Shown: positions 11,927-23,612 of the stretch, piece after piece | Numbering within the stretch: position 1 is the first letter of the stretch | Layout: every line of letters begins with the position of its first letter | NCBI GenBank assembly: GCA_018398765.1 | Contig: JAHBMJ010004256.1 | Span: forward strand, 19,599-81,951 | Length of the DNA: 62,353 bases | Origin: Chromera velia | Taxonomy: Eukaryota; Sar; Chromeraceae | Direction: 5' to 3' | The notes under the pieces: model-generated | Database searches by the model: none | The model's input: the letters and a program-made list of their open reading frames with translations, nothing else | Told to the model about the DNA's origin: nothing | Program-made: the position numbers and the translations under genes

Positions 11927-12322
11927 CTGCAGGCAGGCAAACGAGAGAAGGAATGCAGTCAGTCAAAGAGTCAGAGAGATTCGCGACACGCCGGCGGAAT
12001 TGCGTGCACGGAAGCTGCCTGCAGGAAAGTAAACATCGAGGAGTAAGCTGACCGATTAATATCTGGAAGCACCGACAAACGGAAAGTCACGCATGCAGTC
12101 TCGGACGTTCCGAGCAGACGTAAAAAAACCTTGCCCTACTCTACGCGCGTAGTACTGAGCACATGATCAGAAGGACAGAACTATCGAAGCTCCGCTTTGG
12201 TGTCCCGTTTTTGCCCGCCCCCTCCTGCCTGACTACAAACGGAACGAGACACGTAACTACTGGCCACGGCCTTCGGTACAGAAAACTTCCTCGACCAAGT
12301 CTCTACAACCGGGAAGACACAC

Positions 12323-14474
12323 CTGTTGAAGTTGTGTCGATCCGCGGTCTCGCTCTACACCCCACTCGTGCTCTACACCCCGCTCCAGCTCTACACCCCG
12401 CTCGTGCTCTACACCCCACTCGTGCTCTACACCCCGCACCGACTCCACACCCCGCTCCAGCTCTACACCCCGCTCGTGCTCTACACCCCGCACCGACTCT
12501 ACACCCCGCTCCAGCTCTACACCCCGCTCCCGATCTACACCCCCCTTCCGCTTCGCTCCCTCCCATCGAGACCCTTGCCTCTGCATACAGACAACGTAAG
12601 AGAACCCTTCTTGCGTATGGTGTTTCGATTGCTCAGCGGACCATGGGAGATGAGAGAAAATCACACAGACTGAAAGAACACGCAAGAGACGCACAATCCG
12701 GACGTGCGGAGTGATCAAGACGGAACCGGGCGAAAGAAGACGGGAGGGAATCGACGCAAACTATTGAATCAGAAGAACTGGCGATCGAAAGAAGAAGAGA
12801 CTTGATGTACCGGCTCGAGAGACCCACCTTCGGGGCTCGCGTAGACGTTCAAAAAGGCGTCAGAAGGGGACTGAGCCTGCATGCAGCGTACAGGAGTGGG
12901 ACGAAAGGAGAATGACAAAGGCTAGACGTTCCAACACGCAACGGAAAAGATAAATAACTGACCCACCTCTTGTGTGAACAAGTCAGTGCAGATGTCGTCT
13001 TTGCGCATGATGATCGGCCGGGAAAAGGCCTCTTCCAGATGCTCCGAAGAGCCTGCAGGAACGGCACCGAAGGCAGAAACACACAAGAACAGCGTGGGAA
13101 GGCGACTAGGGCAGTGGGCGCAGACAGGCAGGAGAAAAAATGGATAGAAGCCAACGACGTGAGACAGAAGAGAGCCCGGGCCCATAGACAGCGACAGAAG
13201 AGCTGTCAAGACATGAGCAGAGGAAAAGCGGCAGCACTCCCGACCCCAAAACGACACGAAGGCCACGATCCCCATAAAGAGGCTGAAGAGACAGGCAAAG
13301 GGTGACAGACACCTACGACCGCGGGTGACAGTTTTCCAACGAAGAAAAACCGGGGAAAAGAGGAAAAGCAACCAGACGCTGCAGTCCGCTGACCTTCAGC
13401 TCCCGAGGCCCTCCGAGTCCCCAGTTCCCCGATGCGACCTGCAGGAAAGCCAGGCAGTGAACGAACGAAAAGGCATGCCGGCAGACCCCAGTCTTCACGC
13501 TTTCTTTCATGCGCATGCGCAGCCCAAAGCTGAAGAACATTGCTGTACTCCACATCTCCTTTCATGTTGGGGCCCGTGCTCGGCTTGACTCCAAAGAGAA
13601 CACGAAAACGGAGAACCTGTGCGCGTCTCTTCGGTCTGACAGACTGCCGGGGTCACGAAAGACAACCGACCTGCCAACAACGTGCCGTTCTTCTTCTGTC
13701 GGAGAAAGACTTGAGGCAGGCGACGGGTCGTTGCGACGTTGCGCTGCCGCCCTCCTGAGGCCCTCTGTGCCACACTGCCTGCAAGGGAGGGACAGAACAT
13801 TCGGTTGCATGACCGATTTGATCCGAAAGATTAAATACCAAATCACTCAGAAAAGGGAAAGGCACACAGTGTCAGACGTTCCGAGCAGACGTTAAAGGAC
13901 CTTGGTCTACTCTACGTTTGCACGTCGTTGGCTGCACGAAGCACAACAGATTGTACCGACCTCCGCGAAAGTGTCCCGATTTGACCGCCCCCTCTCGCCG
14001 GACTGCACACACGAGCACGCGTAAAGGTCTTGCTTCAAGACCAGACAGGACGGAAGGACAGGGAACTTTCAACCGAACAAGAGGAGACCAGACAGGCGGG
14101 AAGACCACAAAGAAGGGAAAAAGGAGCAGGAGACGGAGGCAGAGAGGGGGGGGAAGACTTCCTAACGCACAGGGCCAAAAGACGGGCACCCCGAGACCCT
14201 GCAGGACCGAGACAGGCCTGGGACTGTGAGAGGAAAGTGGGGAAGCGGATTTGGACAGAAGGCCGAAGGATCCGCGAAGGAACCGAAAGAGAGAGAGAAT
14301 CCGTAAGAGGCAGTAGCGAGTGACCACGGAGAGCAGCATGACTAGACTGGGACTTGCCGACAGGGGAGGGGCGGACCTGTCTCATCAGCGTTCCGGCAGT
14401 CAGGCGGTCGCGGCTTCCTTCGAGAATCCGCTTCCAGAACAACCGTGCACTCGTGGCTACCCACACAGCGGTGA
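12323..14474 (-). CDS. probable upstream exons of the Crinkler-like gene
   Basis: A chain of short minus-strand exons, each with a pyrimidine-CAG acceptor and GT donor, joins with consistent phase: 13671-13778, 13617-13643, 13394-13438, 12967-13052, 12828-12876 and 12323-12580. The last ends in phase 1, which is what the exon at 11859-11926 needs, so the chain probably leads into the NTPase-nuclease gene. The 12967-13052 and 12828-12876 exons encode non-repetitive sequence around RPIIMRKDDICTDLF and AFLNVYASPE. The 12323-12580 exon is mostly an 18-bp minisatellite. A further candidate exon at 14377-14474 fits in one frame directly, or in another through a 28-bp exon near 14193-14220. The start codon is not identified. 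I recognise no header domain. Exon assignment rests on motifs and phase only. Confidence 0.42.
12352..12545. repeat. 18-bp minisatellite, about 11 units
   Basis: Units are variants of CTCTACACCCCGCTCGTG and CTCTACACCCCGCTCCAG on the plus strand. Period 18 keeps every frame open. On the minus strand in the phase predicted by the flanking exons it encodes a hexapeptide of the GCRAGA type with V, R and G variants. Variation among units is mostly at the second half of the unit. Confidence 0.9.
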
Positions 14475-15075
14475 CTGCAGATCGGAGTCATCGAAGAGTC
14501 TCGCACCGACGAGCCAGAGAAAGCTTTGGGCGAAACGCACAGGGCCAGATGAAGACTCGTCGACCCGATGTCCAAGTTCGCATAGAGACGGGAGCAGACT
14601 GAACCCGCCTCCTCGACTTCCCTCCCAACATCACGGCGCATTCTCGTCTTTGCGCAAGTTGCTGCCCCCTGTCGAGTCGCCGCACACCGAGAGGTCGCTT
14701 CTCGGGACGAGCAACGCCTCCTGGCTCTCACCAACGCACCAACAAGATCAATAACGAACACCAGACAATACCCAGCCTCAGGAATCAAGCGAAAATAATC
14801 GATCCAGTCTCACTTTCAAGATCCCTAGCTGATAGCTGTTCAATGGACCCGATGTTGTCACCACTAGTCAGGGAAATTCTGCAGCCTCTATACAGACTTG
14901 CCGTTCATTGCATGAACGTCTTCAAGTCAATCGGGATCGAGTCTGTCTGATGGATCGGGAGGTTGTGCATGCCACTGCATGCATGGTCGGGCCGAGCGGC
15001 GCTGTCGCGCAGGGGGGCGCGTCGCGCGCATGCAGACTCGGCCAGGGTCGCGGTTAATCTGACGCACTCCGTGCG

Positions 15076-15278
15076 AATGGCCCGGAAAGCGAAATTTATT
15101 CTTGTTGCCCCTGCTTTAAATTTGGAAAGTGCCTCCTCAGCTGAATTGTCTTTCCGGGGCCGAGCTTGGCGTGCGTCAGATCTTCCTGTAAACGTCGGAC
15201 GCAGCCATCCGTGTGGTCTGGGGGGGCCGGTGCAATTTTTGTTAAGTGCCCTCTCAGCTTCGCTTTCCGGGCCATTGG
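15076..15278. promoter_or_regulatory. repeated AAGTGCC...GCTTTCCGGGGCC element upstream of kinase gene
   Basis: Three copies of a GC-rich word lie 170-375 bp before the kinase start: an inverted copy AATGGCCCGGAAAGCGAA (15076-15093), a direct copy with AAGTGCCTCCTCAGC and TTTCCGGGGCC (15127-15161), and a direct copy with AAGTGCCCTCTCAGCTTCGC and TTTCCGGGCCATTG (15244-15278). The same word recurs 5' of the gene at 44265. It could be a promoter element or the remnant of a short repeat; no function is shown by the sequence itself. Confidence 0.45.
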
Positions 15279-15448
15279 GCGGGCTGCGCTCGCGGCCAGA
15301 ATCGGCGGCGGTCGTGAAACCGTGAAAGGAAGCGCATGCACTTTCGGAAAAAACGTACGTTTCACACTCAAAGAATGACTTGGCAGACCACGTGCACGTA
15401 CTGTCTCTTTATGTGCCTGATCAGGGCTGTAGACGGCAATTGAAAGCC

Positions 15449-16672
15449 ATGTCAGAGCGTTTGACGGCACTCTCGGGCCTCCTTGGGGTTCCTGAGAGTT
15501 CGATCTCACGAGTGGAGACGGGTGGGATGCTGAGTGACATGTTTCTCGTTCAGAATGAGAAGTTCAAACCGGAGAAGCTCTTTGTCAAAATATCCCCCCT
15601 TCCAGAGACTTTCTCTGGACAGATTTGCTCCCGTTTAAACCTCTTCGAGAGAGAGATCAAGGCCTACCATCTCTTTCGAACGCAAACGTCTGACCTTTCT
15701 TTTGACACCCTCGTCCTCCCTCAACTCCCCCACGTAGACGCCTCCACACAAGCGGGATCTCCCGATTTCCAATATCTTGCGATTGAAGACCTCAGAGAGC
15801 GGAAGTACAAGCCTGCTGTTGGCTCAGTTCGGGAGGCTCTGTCTCTCTCCCAAACCTCCACAATCATGAAGGCTCTGGCAGAATTCCATGCTATTGGGTA
15901 CTGTTTTTTGTGTTCTGTGAAAAGGGGTGAACGCCAGTTCACAGACCTGGATGAAGTGTTCTTCACTCCCGACTCTTCAGAACTGTCCTCTTTCTTCTCT
16001 GACTTCTTTCCCTCAGGTATTGAGGACTTGAGGAACCGAAGCACTCTGTTTGGAAACAAAGGAAAGCAGTTGGCAGACAGGATAGAAGGACTCGCTCTCC
16101 ACCAGGTCCCAAAGGAAGACCATCTGTCTAGAGAAGCACTGGAAGGCCTCCCTTCTGAATCTCTTGTGCTCTTGGCACATGGCGACTTCTTCTGCCCAAA
16201 TGCGATGATGGAAAAGAGGGAGGAGGCATTGCAGGGCGAAGTGGAAACAAACGTGTCCTCACCAGAACAATGTGCATTGATAGATTTTCAGTGGACACAT
16301 GTGTCGGACAACCCGCTTCCAGACCTTTTTTTCTTTCTGTTCTCCTCTACCCCTGCCAGTATTCAGCGAGACAATTTCGACTCGCTTTTGGGAGTCTACA
16401 CTGACGCGTTCGTTTCGTGCGTGAAAGTCAATGAAGAAAAACGGGTTGGGAAGTTCACGACCGAACAAGAGACAGCTCTTCGAGCAGTGCTCAAGAGGTC
16501 TCTGAGTGATCCGGCAAAACGAAAAAGCGCAGCGCGGGTTTGCATCGTGCAGCTGATGCTGGGCGATCTGACTATGTTTGTGCCCGAAGATGCCGATGCC
16601 GACTCTGCAGGGGAGCCAGCGGAACGCATCGCCGCTGCTCTGGAGACTTTGGTCGGCCTTTTTGAAGGATAA
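15449..16672 (+). CDS. CHK/EcKinase-like phosphotransferase
   Basis: A single uninterrupted frame of 407 codons from the ATG at 15449. The frame is open further upstream to about 15380 but without another ATG. The protein-kinase-like phosphotransferase signature is clear: a catalytic loop HGDFFCPNAMM (HGDxxxxN) at about residue 248, and a metal-binding IDFQ followed by a PLPDLFFFLF segment, the pattern of the CHK/EcKinase (choline-kinase-like, DUF1679-related) family. An amino-lobe lysine in LFVKISPL fits the ATP-binding lysine. Members phosphorylate small hydroxyl or amine compounds; ecdysteroids are substrates in insects. The substrate here cannot be read from sequence. It has no introns, unlike its neighbours, and no signal peptide. 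It lies divergent from the Crinkler-like gene. Confidence 0.82.
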   Translation: MSERLTALSGLLGVPESSISRVETGGMLSDMFLVQNEKFKPEKLFVKISPLPETFSGQICSRLNLFEREIKAYHLFRTQTSDLSFDTLVLPQLPHVDASTQAGSPDFQYLAIEDLRERKYKPAVGSVREALSLSQTSTIMKALAEFHAIGYCFLCSVKRGERQFTDLDEVFFTPDSSELSSFFSDFFPSGIEDLRNRSTLFGNKGKQLADRIEGLALHQVPKEDHLSREALEGLPSESLVLLAHGDFFCPNAMMEKREEALQGEVETNVSSPEQCALIDFQWTHVSDNPLPDLFFFLFSSTPASIQRDNFDSLLGVYTDAFVSCVKVNEEKRVGKFTTEQETALRAVLKRSLSDPAKRKSAARVCIVQLMLGDLTMFVPEDADADSAGEPAERIAAALETLVGLFEG

Positions 16673-18506
16673 AGAAGGAAGGAAGGTCCGTTGATTCAAA
16701 ACAATTCGGGCTTGAAGCTAGGCTTGAAGTCATACGGAGAAGTGCCATAGCTAGTGCCAAAGAATCGAATGGCACAGATCCAGTGGAATGGCGCAGATCC
16801 AGGACAGGATTTACTCATTCATCTAGTCATTCATACTGATTCAGCAAATGAATGAAGCAGAGTCTACAACCATCAAGAATCCAAAAGAGCCTTACAATTA
16901 CTAAAGTATTAAATATGCCGTCTACTAGTAGTATGCCGCATGCCTAGCCTGCCAGGGGACCGGGCCCTGCCTAGGATTGACGTCAATTATACTCAACCAA
17001 CTTACTAGCCATTGTAGCCAACCTATATGAATGAATAAATGAATGAATGAATGAATGAATGAATGAATGACTAAGCCGGTGGAGCCGAGCTCCTGGCAGT
17101 CCATATTATGCATGTCTTTGATTAAGCCTAGCTCTGAAGCGAGAGACTGTAGGCCAAAGCAAGACTCACTCAACAACTGAGGACGTGGTCTGTAATCTTA
17201 ATCGATTTGGAGAATAAATTGGAAAGTCGAAGAAAACGAATCATCAGGATTTAACAGGCTGACCAGATTGAAAGACAAAGCTCCCGGATAGTTGTAACTG
17301 TATCTTCTGTATGGCTGCGTTTGTAAGTACCGGCCTCCATGCATAACAAGTCTCTTACGTTTATCTCACTCTGATGAGCTTCTATATAAAGTTTTAGTAC
17401 CGTAATAGTACGTAGAGTTTTACCTAGTTTTATTATTTTTAGTCATTGCGTCTATAGCTACACATGCCGGGACCAAGTAACGAAGTATAACTGTAAGTTA
17501 TAAAAACTTGAGTAAGTTAACGTTATAACGGGGTATAACGGGGAATCAAATCTTAGCCTAGTTTCTAGACAAAATTATTCACTAGTAAATTAAATTTAAA
17601 CTTTTCATTTTAATTGTAAAACTGTGCAATTAACTTTATTTATTGAAGCTCTTCAGTTTTGAAAGACTTAGAAAGACAGTATCCTAGACGGTATCCAAAG
17701 TATTTTAATGAATTTAGCTAGGAATTTGACTGAATTTAACGCTATTGTAGCCTGTATAGGAATAAAACTGTCATCTAGACTATCGAATGCCTTACCAGCA
17801 GGGGGGCATTGACTTAAAGTTTGTTCCTAGCGTCTGGCCTATACGTCTTTCATCTCTTCCTTTTGTCCTAGTTACTGCTCTCGTACCAGCGAAGTTGCCG
17901 TGAAACCTAGCACCAAATAAATTGCTAGAAGTTTAGAATTAACTGCAGTGCTAGGGATACAATTATTGTAATTGCAATTATTGGAATTAATTGCAAACAA
18001 TTATTGTTTGCCAGGAGCGGGCGAGAGGCAATTAGTTGCAATTAATTGCGATTTTTGTTCATGCGTTGTTTATGTGTTGCTATGTGTTGTTCATATGTTG
18101 CCATATGTTGTTTAGGCGTGTTTAGGTTACATTAGGTACTGTTTGGTGAATTTTACAACAGTTTACACAGTTTAAAACATAGCGATGCATGGCGTATGAT
18201 AATGATTATTCTAAAATAATTAACATTTAATCTATAGGCGTGCTTTATACATACAAAATCATACAAACTAATACACTGTATTTTACGCACATTCTTACAT
18301 ATATGGTCATGCAGGCAAGAGTGCCATGTACATGCCATGCACTAATCTTTATGCTGTTAGATTGCACCCCACTCCCTCACCCATTCCCTTCCCTCTAAAC
18401 CCTCTGAAAGCCTAGCTGCAAATCCATGAGAACGACCTGATCCATACAGAGATGTCAAATACCACAACACTCAGCTTTCCGTTCTGGTTACTGTATACCT
18501 CGCGCC
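16673..18506. other. AT-rich spacer with a GAAT microsatellite
   Basis: No gene seen. A (GAAT)n run lies at about 17027-17070. An A/T-rich imperfect palindrome built on ACAATTATTGTAATTGCAATTATTGG lies at about 17956-18010, but it has no transposon-like ends. The rest is AT-rich. Confidence 0.5.
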
Positions 18507-20081
18507 TTATCCCCCCTCCCCTTGTCCTGTGTCGTTCTGATCGCCTCGCTTCCTCTTTCCACTCTGCACCGGGACTGCCTTCGCTAGCATCTGGGGCGGG
18601 CGGACCTGACCCTGTCCCCCCATGGGTGCTGGCGGTTGCGATCCACCTCCCGCTGCACCTCGCGCGAAGGGTGGCACACTGTCAGCGGCACCCTGGCGAG
18701 CGAAGGGGGGGAGACTGTCGGCAGCAGGGGCAGAAGTGCCCCCCCCTCCCGCCCCACGCCCCCCCACGGTAACAGCAGAGGTGGGCACTGCTTTTGGCTG
18801 CGGCCCTCCCGGCCACGCGGAGGGGGGAGCAGGACTGCCGAGCGGGGCGGCCCCTGGCATGTGCTGACGGGATGCGACGGCAGCTGCAGTAACACCCGCC
18901 CCTCCTCCTTGTCCGTGTGCCTGGGGGGGGAGAGACGAAACGGGAAAAGGAACTGCAGCACCGGCCGCCGTTGGGGCGGGTGCAGTGGTACGCCGAGAGG
19001 AGGGCTGCTGGCCGGTTGCCTGCTGTTGTTGTTGGACAGCGCTGCTGAAGACTAGACGATGAGCAGCGCTGCCAGGCCCCTCGGACCTATGGGACGAATG
19101 CGTCCCTGGAGTTTGGGGTATGGGCTGGCCAGTGGGAACTGGGGGAATTCCCGCAGCTGCAGTCGTTACACTTTGGTACTGTTGTGGTTGGGATTGGTGT
19201 AGTTGGGTGAATTGACTTGAAGAGGAATGTTGGAGAATGGAGCCTGTGGAAGGGAGACGAGAGTAGGAATGTGAATGTTGAAGAGGGCCTGTGGAACCTC
19301 TCTGAAGTGTGTGGGGAGCGTTGGGGTGGGCAGGAGTGTGTGTGGGGGGTCTCGGGAGGTACATGTGAGATGAGGGGGGGGGGGCTCCGTGTAGAGTGTG
19401 GGGGTGGAAGTGGTGACCGGTCCTGGCGTTTGCCCCCCCATCGGCCGTGTGCACTAGTTGTGCGTACTGGTGTTGCTGCTGCTCTTTCCTCAACTGGATC
19501 ACCTCTTTTCTCTTCTTGTCTAGTATCTCTTTCTTCTGCAGCAGCGCTCTCTGGAGATTGATCATCGTCGCGATCTGCACCCATGTATGCATCCAACAAT
19601 CGATTTATTCCTTCATTCATACAGCAAGTCCTTGTTTCATCAGGACAATCAGGGAGACACCGGAAGGGAGAACAGACAAACGGCACAGCCCATGACTGAC
19701 TGACGGAACAAGAGACAGACAGGAGAGCGGCACAGATCTGCTACTGATGTGCACCTGTTCCGCCAGTCACTCGAAAGAAGCTCACAGATGGAATGAGGTA
19801 CTCGAAACGAGCACTCATCTACTGTACCAGGCAGCAGCAGATACAGAAACCCGATGGAAAAGATTTTAAGGTCGGGCAGATCGGCAGGCAGACGTATTCG
19901 TGGACAAGACACACAGACAAAATTGGGGGGGCGGGGAACGGGAGAACAGACAGAGACGCAAGGAGATCAAAAATTGATTGGACAAAGAGACCAGCGAGAA
20001 AAAAAAAATCATCTGGAAAGAAGTCGAGCTCACAACAGAAAGATAAGAAAGTAAGGGACAGGTGGGACTTTCACACGCGGT

Positions 20082-20115
<34 letters not shown>

Positions 20116-23035
20116 CTGCACGCCCGCAAAACGAAAGCAAACCTGCCTACCTCGATTCTGAGAAGGTTGAAGGCCTCCACAGTCTTCAGAGTTCTCACGA
20201 TCGGGCCTTTGACACGAACATTGAAAACCTCAGCAAGAACCTTATTGACCTGCAGAGAGACAGACTATATGTTTCTTCTTGTCGCTTCTTTTGTCCAGAC
20301 AGACAGACAGATAGACAGACAGACTGTGCGCTTCTTTGCTTGCACAGACAGACGAAGAAAGACAATTTGAAAAGAACCTTCGATCTACTGCCTTCAATGT
20401 GCTTGACTGAGGTGTGATCGATACAAGGACGGAAGAACGCCTGAGAGAAGGTGAGGACTTTTAGAGACACAATGAATGCGACTGCCTAGCAGAATAGGGG
20501 GACACGACAAAGAGCCAGGCAAGGTGGCCGAGTCATGCAACACTTTGGCCGGATCAAAAAAATTCATCGCAAAAGAGAGACAGACAGCCTTGGACAGAAT
20601 AAACACAGCCACACTTGCAAACACAGGCGGCACGTATCATCCATCCAGAGACAAAATCGGAGACGCAAAGACGACCCACCCGGTTGTTCATCAGTTCGTG
20701 TCCTGCCACAAGACTTATGGCTTCCATAGTCAGCAGCTTCCCCTCTCTGTCGGGCACCTTCTGTTGTGAGGGCGGAAGAACAAACTTCAACGCCTGCATT
20801 CTCGACTCCATCGAGTAGCACTTCGGCTCCCCTATACCTGGATAGGCTGAGATTACCTTCAGGTAGTTGCCTGTAGATCCTGACTGACTCCCTTCTCTCT
20901 CTGCGCCGAGTTTTCTTTTGTGCTCTTCAATTTTGTCGAGCAGCACTTGGGCCTTCCTCGCTTTCTCCGGGTCCTCCCCAGAGTCCCTTACCGTGGCTTG
21001 GAGGACGAGCTGGAAATTTCTCGTTTCTTTCTTCTCCCTTGTTTGCTTATTCTTTTCGATCGCCTTCCTCAGCTTCATGAGCGCCCTTCTCCTTTCTCTC
21101 CGCTGCTCCTCAGTCTGAGACACCTCAGCCTGGATCTGCAAACTCGAAGAAGAAAGGCAACACAGCAAGGTAGGGGCTGGTGGTGGGTGGGTAAGGGAGT
21201 GAGGAAGGAAGACGGAAGCAAAGAAGTTTGAGCGTGGGGAGAAAAGGGAACTAGGCAGGCTTCGGAGAATATTGCTCTTTGCCTGACTGATTTGGGGTAA
21301 TTTACTGAAGCAGAAGAAAACCGCTTCCACAGTCGGCACGCGTCAGTCAAGTCACCCCAGATATTCAAATATGCCCTCACAAACAAGTCAGATAGATGCA
21401 TTTCCGACGAATTCACTCGCCACTTATCAACCCTGTAGTAGCACAGGGGCGTGCTTCTTTGATTTATCAGCCAAAACCACAAAAGTACCATCTTGCCTGT
21501 GCAACATACATGCAGGTACCTGAGCATCCGACTGACCCAAGCCTTCCTCTCAATGTCCAGAGCAGCGCTGTATCGACAAAGCATCAGAGGGTTGATCGCT
21601 CGCTCTGCTTCCAGCTGAACTCTTTGTTCCTCCGTCGCCTCCTGACTCCTCTGCGTGTACCAGTCGTCCAGAAGAATACGAGCGCAATAATAGAATCTGC
21701 AAATACGAAGAGAGAAAGGAAAGAAAAAAAAAAGGCGGGGAAAGAAGGGGGGAATGAAAAAAAGGTGAAAGGAGAAATGAGATGGATGCATGACGATCAC
21801 ACACCCGTCCGAAAGGAGAACTACTAGAAAGGCGGAAGATTTACGGAACTCTCATGCGCGAAATGCCACTCACACTCGGTAACATGACTGAGGAGAGCCA
21901 AAGCCAGACAGCTTGGTGTCGTGTGAGGCCTGCTGCGACTGTTTGTGTATGTGAGGAGTGTGGCGGTGGGGACAAGAATTGCTAGTTTTAGTTACACGCC
22001 GGAAAGGGAGAGAGGAGCGGCTGAGAGAGAACCCGTGAAACAAAGAGAGAGAGAAGCGAGTGAGCGAGTCAGCACATAAGAAGGGTGATCGAGAGAGAAC
22101 AAGCTGAGAAGGGAGGACTTGAAGTGCTCACAGAAGAATTGGAAGCAAAGGGGCCAAAAGAGACAGGGAGGCTATGCGCAGTCGGAAAGCATCCATCCTC
22201 GCCTCTCATTGCTTGCAGCTAGGAGTCCGGAGAGGGAGGGAGGGATGACTGACCTTTCCTTCATGTGCTCAATGCTCCTTGCAGGCGGTGGAGTGTGGCT
22301 TTGATTTGTTGGTGTGTAATTCCATTTGTCTGCCACAATAGGAAAGCGAAGATCGAATTCCTCGCACAGCCTGAACAGGTAGAGAGTCTCCTCCTTCGTC
22401 CACGTAGGGTCACCATCCCGTCTCACAGCAATCACGTGGTCATACTGGGCCTCTGTCAATTTGAGACCTTGCATAGGAAACCGGCGGTCCGAAAGTTTGT
22501 ACAAGTCTCGAAAGGAGTTCGCAGGATTTTCAAAATAATGCACGCGTCTGCCATAGGGGTCCGTTTCTACCATCTCGGCAGAGACGCCGCTTGCAGTCCC
22601 ATCAGGGTCCTGAGCGTCTGTGATGGGTTCCCAGTGGCGCAGACGTAGCTGGTCTTTGCGACTCGGGTGCCTGAACGACTTGAAGATCCATTTTCGCACA
22701 GGAGTAATCAGCTTGTGTTGGGCTTTGGCGGGACGGGGAATGGAAAGGGGGAGGGACGGTACACCTGGACCGCACAGCATGGAATGCTGTATGGGGGTCA
22801 TGCGCATCTTTTTTATTTTCGTTTGAAATATGTGTTCAGGAAAAGCTTCTCGGAGTGAGGCAAGATCAATTCCCAACTCCTTGATCACGTCGAAGGGCTC
22901 AGGTCCATCACCCATCGCAACGTTCTCTTCTAGCGTATCGCTGTCTTCCATTGCAGCTTGCAGCTGCTCTCCATCATTCTGTACACTTGCTCCAGCGCCA
23001 GTAGCGGCGGCAGCAGCAGCTGGCACGTCTTCCAT
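18507..23035 (-). CDS. DMAP1: DNA methyltransferase 1-associated protein 1 / SWC4
   Basis: Six minus-strand exons in phase: 22254-23035, 21537-21696, 20680-21135, 20378-20440, 20151-20249 and 18507-19574, about 875 residues. The first exon carries the DMAP1 SANT-like core: WTKEETLYLFRLCEEFDLRF, then the RSIEHMKER segment completed across the first intron. Exon 2 has FYYCARILL and the ERKAW stretch, and exon 3 the charged coiled coil around RRALMKLRKAIEKNK. The exon 2 donor is placed at GTCAGT (21531-21536) because this gives phase 0 and the family's spacing. DMAP1/SWC4/Eaf2 is a shared subunit of SWR1-type remodelling and NuA4-type acetyltransferase complexes in the nucleus. The roughly 350-residue last exon starts with a basic coiled coil and then is Gln/Pro/Ala/Ser-rich low complexity ending in a KRKRG basic patch. 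That makes the protein much longer than animal DMAP1 (about 470). Confidence 0.88.
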
Positions 23036-23612
23036 CCTCGCACACCCGCAGATCAGGGATGGGAACTGGGGTCCAAGAGAGACGGGATCAGAAAAAAATC
23101 AGTTCTCGAAAGCCCTCAATTTTCCGTCCGCAGATTGCAGTACTCCAGTGCAGCTTTGTATCGCTACACAGAGATGGAAGAGCGAGAATTGTGGATCACC
23201 TGCTTCGCCCCAATGCCCAGATCTGATGGAAACACATCGATGATCGATTGGAGCGAAATTTGCGGCTATTGCGGAGTTGGCTCGGACAAGCTCTAGCTCA
23301 AGCGCATGCAGCCGTCGGAGCCATGCCGAGCCGAGCATGCGGTCGGACCATGGTCGGACCCAAGGCCGGGCGGCTCAAACCCAAACCCGGCCGCGGCCGT
23401 CTCTGAGGGTCTTGCCGTTTCTCGCGTGCCGTGTGACCGTGGCGCTCTGCAACATGCAGCGGCCGATCTATACTTCTTCGTTCTCGATTGCTATCTTTGA
23501 CCAAAGATTGCACCTTTGCTTACCTCTCAAGCTTTTTCGAATGGTTAGGTTTGTCTGAGTGAATCCCCCCAACGTGAAGAGACTCTCTCTCGATCGACTC
23601 TCGTCGACCAAC
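23036..23612. promoter_or_regulatory. shared intergenic region of divergent DMAP1 and BFR1-like genes
   Basis: 577 bp separate the two start codons. The spacing suggests a bidirectional promoter with both 5' UTRs. Around 23320-23400 there is GC-rich sequence with repeated CATG and GGTCGGACC words. No TATA box is obvious. Confidence 0.4.

Noticed and set aside
12163-12714. Plus-strand frame with LHPAPALHPAR repeats
   Set aside because: An 18-bp repeat keeps all frames open; the minus-strand phase agrees with flanking exons, the plus strand has no such support.
17027-17070. Possible CRISPR-like direct repeat
   Set aside because: A simple GAAT microsatellite without spacers; the genome is eukaryotic.
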